Below are positions 58,137 to 64,000 of a stretch of 64,000 bases of DNA, in pieces. The stretch is from Vicugna pacos. Lineage: Eukaryota > Chordata > Mammalia > Artiodactyla > Camelidae. The position numbers were made by a program, and so were the translations under genes. How positions within the stretch are numbered: position 1 is the first letter of the stretch; every line of letters begins with the position of its first letter. Below the pieces are notes generated by a model. It searched no databases and had not been told where the DNA came from. It was given only the letters and a program-made list of their open reading frames with translations. The stretch spans positions 22,755,743-22,819,742 of the forward strand of contig NC_133001.1 in assembly GCF_048564905.1 (NCBI RefSeq), in the 5' to 3' direction.

Positions 58137-60827
58137 GATATTTAAATCAAGAAGAAACTGACCACTTGAACAAACCAATCACTAGAAATGAAATCAAATT
58201 AGCAATAAAAAACCTCCCTACAAATAAAAGTCCAGGACTGGACGGCTTCACCGGGGAATTCTACCAGACATACAAAGAAGAATTCATACCAGTCCTTCTC
58301 AAACTCTTCCAGAAGACTGAAAAAGAAGGAATACTCCCAAACTCATTCTATGAAACCACGATCACTCTGATACCAAAACCAGGCAAAGACCCTACAAAAA
58401 AAAGAAAATTACAGACCAATATCACTGATGAACACAGATGCAAAAATCCTTACCAAAATACTAGCAAATAGAATCCAATAGCACATAAAAAAGATTATAC
58501 ATCATGATCAAGCGGGGTTCATCCCAGGGACACAAGGATGGTTCAACATATGCAAATCAATGTAATACATCACATCAACAAGAGAAAGGACAAACATCAC
58601 ATGATCATCTCAATAGAAGCAGAAAAAGCTTCTGATAAAATTCAACACCCATTTATGATAAAAACTCTCACAAAATGGGTATAGAGAGAACATATCTCAA
58701 TATCATAAAAGCTATATATGACAAACCTACAGCCAGCATAGTACTCAACGGTGAAAAACTCAAAAGCTTCGCACTAAAATCTGGGACAAGACAAGGCTGC
58801 CTAGCATCACCACTCCAATTCAACATAGTCTTGGAAGTCCTAGCCACAGCAGTCAGGCAAGAGAGAGAAATAAAAGGGATCCAAATTGGAAAAGAAGAGG
58901 TAAAAGTGTCACTATATGCCGACAACATGTTACTATATATAGAAAACCCTAAAAGGTCCACACAAAAACTACTAGAACTGATCAAAGAATTCAGCAAGGT
59001 AGAAGGTTAGAAGATTAACATTCAAAAATCAGTTGCATTTCTTTACACAAATGATGAATCAACAGGAAAAGAAAGTAAAGAAACAATCCCCTTTAAAATA
59101 GCACCCAAAGTAATAAAATATCTGGGAATAAATCTAACCAAGGAGGCGAAAGAATTATACACAGAAAACTATAAACCATTGATGAAGGAAATTAAAGAAG
59201 ACTTTAAAAAATGGAAAGATATTCCATGCTCTTGGATTGGAAGAATCAATATGGTTAAAATGGTCACACTGCCTGAGGTAATCTACAGATTTAATGCAAT
59301 CCTCATCAAATTACCCAGGACATATTTCACAGAACTAGAACAAATAAGAAAATTTATATGGAACCACAAAAGACCTAGAATTGCCAAAGCATTAATGAAG
59401 AAAAAGAAAGAGGCTGGAGGAATAACTCTCCCAGACTTCAGACAATACTACAGAGCTACAGTAAACAAAACAGCATAGTATTGGTTCCAAAACAGACATA
59501 TGGACCAATGGAACAGAATACAGAGCCCAGAAATGAACCCACAAACTTTTGGTCAACTAATCTTTGACAAAGGAGGCAAGAATATACAATGGAATGAAGA
59601 CAGTCTCTTCAGCAAATGGTGCTGGGAAAACTGGACAGCAGCATGTAAATCAGTGAAGCTAGAACCCTCCCTTACACCATACACAAAAATAAACTCAAAC
59701 TCGATCAAAGACTTAAACATAAGACAAGATACAATAAACCTCCTAGAAGAAAATATGGGCAAAACATTATCTGACATACATCTCAAAAATGTTCTCCTAG
59801 GGCAGTCTACTCAAGCAATAGAAATAAAAGCAAGAATAAACAAACGGGACTTAATGAAACTTACAAGCTTCTGCACAGCAAAGGAAACCAGAAGTAAAAC
59901 AAAACGACAACCTATGGAATGGGAGAAAATTTTTGCAAATGAGACAGACAAAGGCTTGATGTCCAGAATATATAAGCAGCTCATACCACTTAATAAGAGA
60001 AAAACAAACAACCCCATCTAAAAATGGGCAGACCTAAACAAGCAATTCTCCAAGGAAGAAATACAAATGATCAATAGGCACATGAAAAAAAGCTCAATAT
60101 CACTAATTATCAGAGAAATGTAAATCAAAACTACGATGAGGCATCACCTCACACCAGTCAGAATGGCCATCATTCGAAAGTCCACAAGTGATAAATGCTG
60201 GAGAGGCTGTGGAGAAAAGGGAACCCTCCTACACTGCCAGTGGAAATGCAGTTTGGTGCAGCTACTGTGGAAAACAGCATGGAGATTCCTCAAAAGACTA
60301 GGAATAGACTTGCCGTATGACCCAGGAATCCCACTCCTGGCCATATATCCAGAAGGAACCCTACTTCAAAATGACACCTGCACCCCAGTGTTCATAGCAG
60401 CACTATTTACAATAGCCAAGATATGGAAACAGCCTAAATGTCCATCAACAGATGACTGGATAAAGAAGAGGTGGTATATTTATACAATGGAATAGTATTC
60501 AGCCATAAAAATGACAATATAATGCCATTTGCAGCAACATAGGTGTTCCTGGAGAATGCCATTCTAAGTGAAGTAAGCCAGAAAGAGAAACAAAAATACC
60601 ATATGAGATCACTGATATGTGGAATCTAAAAAAAATGAAAAACATAAATACAAAACAGAAACAGACTCATAGACATAGAATACAAATTTGTGGTTCCCAG
60701 GGGGACAGGGAGTGGGAAGGGACAGACTGGGATTTCAGAATGTAGGATAGATAAACAAGATTGTATTGTGTAGCAAAGGGAAATATATACAGGAACTTGT
60801 GGTGGCTAAAAAACAAAACAAAACAAA
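58137..60827 (+). mobile_element. Longest L1 copy: ORF2 (reverse transcriptase to C-terminus) and short 3'UTR
   Basis: The 5' end is truncated just before the reverse transcriptase domain. Readable ORF2 pieces in order: '[20 protein letters not shown]' (58149-58471), '[20 protein letters not shown]' and '[11 protein letters not shown]' (58675-59010), '[20 protein letters not shown]' (59179-59478), '[20 protein letters not shown]' to '[20 protein letters not shown]' (59500-60021) and '[20 protein letters not shown]' (60136-60495). The polymerase motif reads YADN instead of YADD, with Asn at 58924-58926, so the second catalytic Asp is lost. Stops and shifts separate the frames. The 3'UTR ends early, at about 60806 ('cttgtggtggct'), followed by an A-rich tail to 60827. 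About 130 bases found at the end of sister copies are missing. Exact 38-bp repeats flank it. Confidence 0.9.
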
Positions 60828-60833
60828 CCCCCC

Positions 60834-60871
60834 AAAACAACCAAATTACTCTGCCCAGGAAAACCTGCAGA
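60834..60871. repeat. 38-bp direct repeat, right flank of L1
   Basis: Identical to 58099-58136, and preceded in both places by a run of six C. Confidence 0.95.
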
Positions 60872-61519
60872 AATAAGATGAATGACTGTATTATGATGGG
60901 ACTTGTGTCACCAAACTTGAAACTGATGAGTAATAGGCAGACTATGAAGCCATCCTCACACAGAGATATGTGGATTCAAGGAGATTTATCTAAGTCTATA
61001 TATAAACAGCCTCATATACAGCAAATAAAAACAGGCTAAAAGGGTAATGCTTGAAACAGCCTTTGAATTTTTAGCAAAAGATCTATCTTCCCCTGTATAA
61101 GAAATGGCATGAACAAATGGGAAGACATGCTGCCCAACGACCGTTTTTAAGGTGCAAAGCAAAGTGATTTGTATCTTTTGAGCATCAGGATCATATATAT
61201 GGGCAAGCTCCTCCCCAGTTTGGTACCTTTCAATACAAACAAAATTGCTAATAAGAAAGTGAAATGAAATGTCCATTCACTGACCATCTCTGGCCTGTAT
61301 TACATCCTGCTTTGTCCACACAATTTTTTCAAGGTTAAACAAACAAACTACATTAATCCATTCACTTAAGGGAGGTGGATAAGGTGTGATGCAAAAAGCC
61401 ACGTTTCTGCCCTCAGGGAAAGACGCACTTTGACTTCAGTACCAATTAGAAAGCGATTCTCCCAATTTACTGAATATCTACAAAGAACACACACAACATC
61501 AGTGAATTGATAACATTTT
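60872..61519. other. Unannotated stretch
   Basis: No gene or named repeat is recognised. Confidence 0.5.
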
Positions 61520-61805
61520 CGGACAGTGGTACAGATTCACAATTATTTACCTGCAGTTCTAAAATCCAAAAAGTTCTGAAAAACAAGTGTTTTACAACTC
61601 CTTTGGCAGCAGAACCTAATTTGAACCAATATATACAGCCCCTTTTAGAAATCCTGCTTCACGTAACTATGCATCCATTTAGTTGTAAAAATATTCATAG
61701 TTGATTGTGGGATGCTGCCCCAGGCCCCACAGGAGTTGTTACATAATATACAGTTTATATCCTAAAAGTGTTGCAAAATCTGAAAAATTCTGGATTGTAA
61801 AGACA
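61520..61805. mobile_element. Probable non-autonomous DNA transposon fossil
   Basis: 'tctaaaatccaaaaagttct' near the left and 'tctgaaaaattctggattgt' near the right are approximately inverted copies of each other, and the middle ('gggatgctgccccaggcccc', 'tgttacataatatacagttt') resembles a common short mammalian transposon. The family name is not recalled. Confidence 0.45.
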
Positions 61806-62342
61806 CATTTGGGAATGATGATGATAACAGGGCAGGCAAGGCATGTGTGGGAATAGGAGGGAGTAGGTTTATGGGAAGTCTCTGTACCTCCCTCTCAATT
61901 TTCTTAGGACCCTTACACTGCTCTAAAAAAAGTAAACTTAGAAAAATTGACACAACACATTTGATCTCAGTTTCAGGCAAGGGATTTTGGATCTGTACTG
62001 CAAACAACTGGAAACACTTGGGCTCTTCATTTATTTAATAATAATGATTTTAAAGAATGAGAGTATTCAGAGAAAAATAATAAACTCCCTACTATGTTTT
62101 TAATTCACAACATCATGTTATAATCCAGAGACAACTTAACCTATCTGCCAAATCCTTTATAATTATCTGTCAAGCCAAAAACAACATTCACAAATTCAAA
62201 CAAGTCCTAATCACATTCTTAATATTAACCTACAGTTCCTGATACCAGATTGGCTTGTGTTGAATTGGTATATTGGTGATAGCTGACTTTTTTTTTTAAA
62301 TGGCAAATAGTTATTTGGTAAATTGGTACTTATTTCCTTTAG
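61806..62342. other. Unannotated stretch
   Basis: No repeat or gene is recognised. 62328-62342 ('acttatttcctttag') is a plausible splice-acceptor-like pyrimidine tract directly before the frame described next. Confidence 0.4.
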
Positions 62343-62666
62343 GATGTTTGCTCATGGGGGCTGGAGGTGGAATGGTTCTTAGACCAGGAATTATACTTCC
62401 CACTTAACCACTTTGACAATGAGACTGTCTCTGAGGCTGCAGTACAGGCCGGGGCTATGGACTTCGAAGAAAGCAAATGAACATCGACTTACAGTGATGG
62501 AGATGACATGTCTCCAGAGGAGCCTCAGTGTTCGCAGAAGACAGAAACTGAGAGTAATGACATCGGCATTACTCTGAATGAAAAGGAGCTGAGGGGCGTC
62601 AGGGGAGGGCAGGGATTGCTAACTGGGCAGTGCACCCCTCAGTGCTGCAAGAGAAGAGAGGGCTAG
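62343..62666 (+). pseudogene. Unidentified 107-codon frame with one internal stop
   Basis: One frame runs from just after a TAG at 62340 to a TAG at 62664-62666 with a single TGA at 62478-62480. Its product would include 'EVEWFLDQELYFPLNHFDNE', 'AAVQAGAMDFEESK' and, after the stop, 'TYSDGDDMSPEEPQCSQKTE' and 'SNDIGITLNEKELRG', which is acidic, serine-rich and protein-like. I do not recognise the protein. It could be a piece of a processed gene copy or an old exon, since a pyrimidine tract and AG precede it. It could also be chance, because one stop in 107 codons is uncommon but not rare across a 64-kb window. Confidence 0.3.
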
Positions 62667-63344
62667 CTCTCCTCTCAGACACCTGAGAAGTGTGCTCTCC
62701 TCCAGACCCTGAGATTACTTGGCCGTGAAACCACACCTGGAAAACATGGTTCTGAAGAAGGGTCATCAATGAAAAAAATGAATTAACACTTCTCAACATT
62801 CTTTTCAAAACATAAGCCTGTAATGGTTTTTTAGATCCTCAAATAGTCCTATTTACTGACTTTTAAAACAGGATGGCTCATTCTGGAATAGTAACTTAGT
62901 TAAAAAAAAAAAAGACAATGGGAGTCCCTTATTTTCCTGGATATCCTTTCTTTGAAGTTTTAAAGGCCATCACTAGTTTCCAAATAAAATTGATTAAGTA
63001 TGAGTCACTCTAACATGAACCATTAGAGTTGATACTTATATTCTGTGGCAGCAGCTCTATGAATAATGGGTAAAAGGAATGAGAAAAACTCGAAGCTCAG
63101 TTTGCCTCAAATACAGCACGGGCTGGCTGATGATCAGAGCAGAGTGTGACTTATCTCTACATTGTATATTAGGGTGCAAATATTTTCAAATAGCCTGACA
63201 CTCATCCTCTCTTTTTATTTCTTCTGTTTAGGTATTCTGAGTAAATTGTTTTTCTTTTTTTAGACAAAATCCACAAGACAGCTAGAAACCCCCAGTGATG
63301 GCGTCACTGCAAGCTCAATGTAAATATGAATTGTTCTTTGTGGT
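62667..63344. other. Unannotated stretch
   Basis: No repeat or gene is recognised. A poly(A) of 12 lies near 62902. Confidence 0.5.
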
Positions 63345-63522
63345 TCCCTGTGTGGTTCTTGGACCACTGGCCTCAGTATCACCTTGGAACTTGCTAGAAC
63401 TTCTCAGGCTCCACCTGACACCTACTGATTACAGATTTCTGGAGGTAAACCTAGCAATCTGTAGTTTAACAAACCCTCCAGCTGACTGAGACAAGCTCAA
63501 GTTTGAGAACCACTGGCTTACA
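63345..63522 (+). mobile_element. MER5-type hAT-Charlie non-autonomous DNA transposon
   Basis: A nearly full-length copy: 'gtggttcttggaccactggc', 'ctcagtatcaccttggaact', 'ctactgattacagatttctg', 'gcaatctgtagtttaacaaa' and 'ccctccagctgactgagaca', with the terminal 'agtttgagaaccactgg'. The ends are partial inverted repeats ('ggttcttgg' and 'gaaccactgg'). It is better kept than the copy at 248-398. The 64-codon frame through it is not a gene. Confidence 0.85.
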
Positions 63523-64000
63523 TTATGAAACTATGCAGGGGACAGAGGTACAGATAAAGAAATCAACTCATTTAGGAAACTGGCCTGTTTGGGGGTTCTT
63601 CCTGCATAATAATCTACAAGGTGTTAACACCTACAATAAAGCCAGTGTCCCCTCATGCCATCCTGCCTAGACCCTCACCAGGTGAACAGAAAACAGGTGC
63701 TTCTTAGAACTGCCTGTCATCTTCCTCCGAGTTAATACTTACCATGCCACAATGGAGTGTTAAACAGTTTCTGGTTTTTGTTTTGCTTTTTGTTGTATCT
63801 TCTCCCCTGTAGAGCCATATGAAAACCTCAGAATAGTAAAGAGTAGGAAGGCTGGGTGTTGTGACTTAACATAATTAACTCAATCCTTTGTACTACACAA
63901 GATGGAGGGAACTGGTTAAGTCCCACAATTCTGTTCTTCAGTGGGTGTTGCTAGTCTGATTGTGTCAGAATATGAATCAACACAGAGCTTTCTTCGCTGA
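63523..64000. other. Unannotated stretch
   Basis: No repeat or gene is recognised up to the window end. Confidence 0.5.

Noticed and set aside
57971-58471. 166-codon plus-strand frame as a gene
   Set aside because: It runs from unique flank through a CAA repeat into L1 ORF2; the ORF2 part is a truncated L1.

Overview
This is mammalian nuclear DNA with no host protein-coding gene, rRNA or tRNA gene that I can recognise. Two things point to a camelid (camel, llama or alpaca type). First, a minus-strand SINE at 38722-38874 has a tRNA-like head with clear A and B boxes and the 'gtactggggattgaaccc' B-box side known from camelid SINEs. Second, at least six L1 3' ends share one 3'UTR ('acagactgggatttcaaaa', 'tgctatacagtataatcttg') of the type I associate with camelid L1s. 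Both assignments come from memory, not a search. The reading frames above about 100 codons are L1 ORF2 remnants or chance frames through simple repeats.

Layout. 1-3825 is mostly unique sequence with a MER5-type DNA transposon, a MIR and an L1 whose 5' part is inverted. 3826-11118 is a cluster of fossil LTRs: a minus-strand LTR split by a composite L1 (3918-6211, which itself carries another L1 3' end), two copies of a second LTR family about 3.8 kb apart, and three further LTR pieces. 11190-13195 is older L1 in two opposite orientations, interrupted by a 380-bp LTR-like insert. 13200-31450 is largely unique DNA with scattered MIR, L2, MaLR LTRs, one younger L1 3' end and two old L1 pieces. 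31448-32077 is another L1 3' end with a long (AC)n tract. 34250-39180 is rich in L2, one stretch carrying a tandem duplication, plus the SINE. 39225-43240 is a stack of L1 insertions inside an older L1. 44140-50730 carries MIRs, a 33-bp minisatellite, two MaLR LTRs and a young L1 with clear target-site duplication. 52225-56260 is a three-level nest: an old minus L1 holds a plus L1ME-type element, which holds a MaLR LTR and a young L1 fragment with a 17-bp target-site duplication. 58137-60827 is the longest L1 copy, with an unusual 38-bp flanking duplication. 60872-64000 holds a DNA-transposon fossil, an unidentified 107-codon frame with one stop, and a second MER5 copy.

Nothing here works together as a gene system. 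The interest is in insertion mechanics (5' inversion, an L1 without target duplication, a very long target duplication, a possible 3' transduction) and in layered insertions that give a relative age order. Repeat family names are recalled from consensus phrases and need a repeat-library search to confirm. I found no convincing novel biological system.
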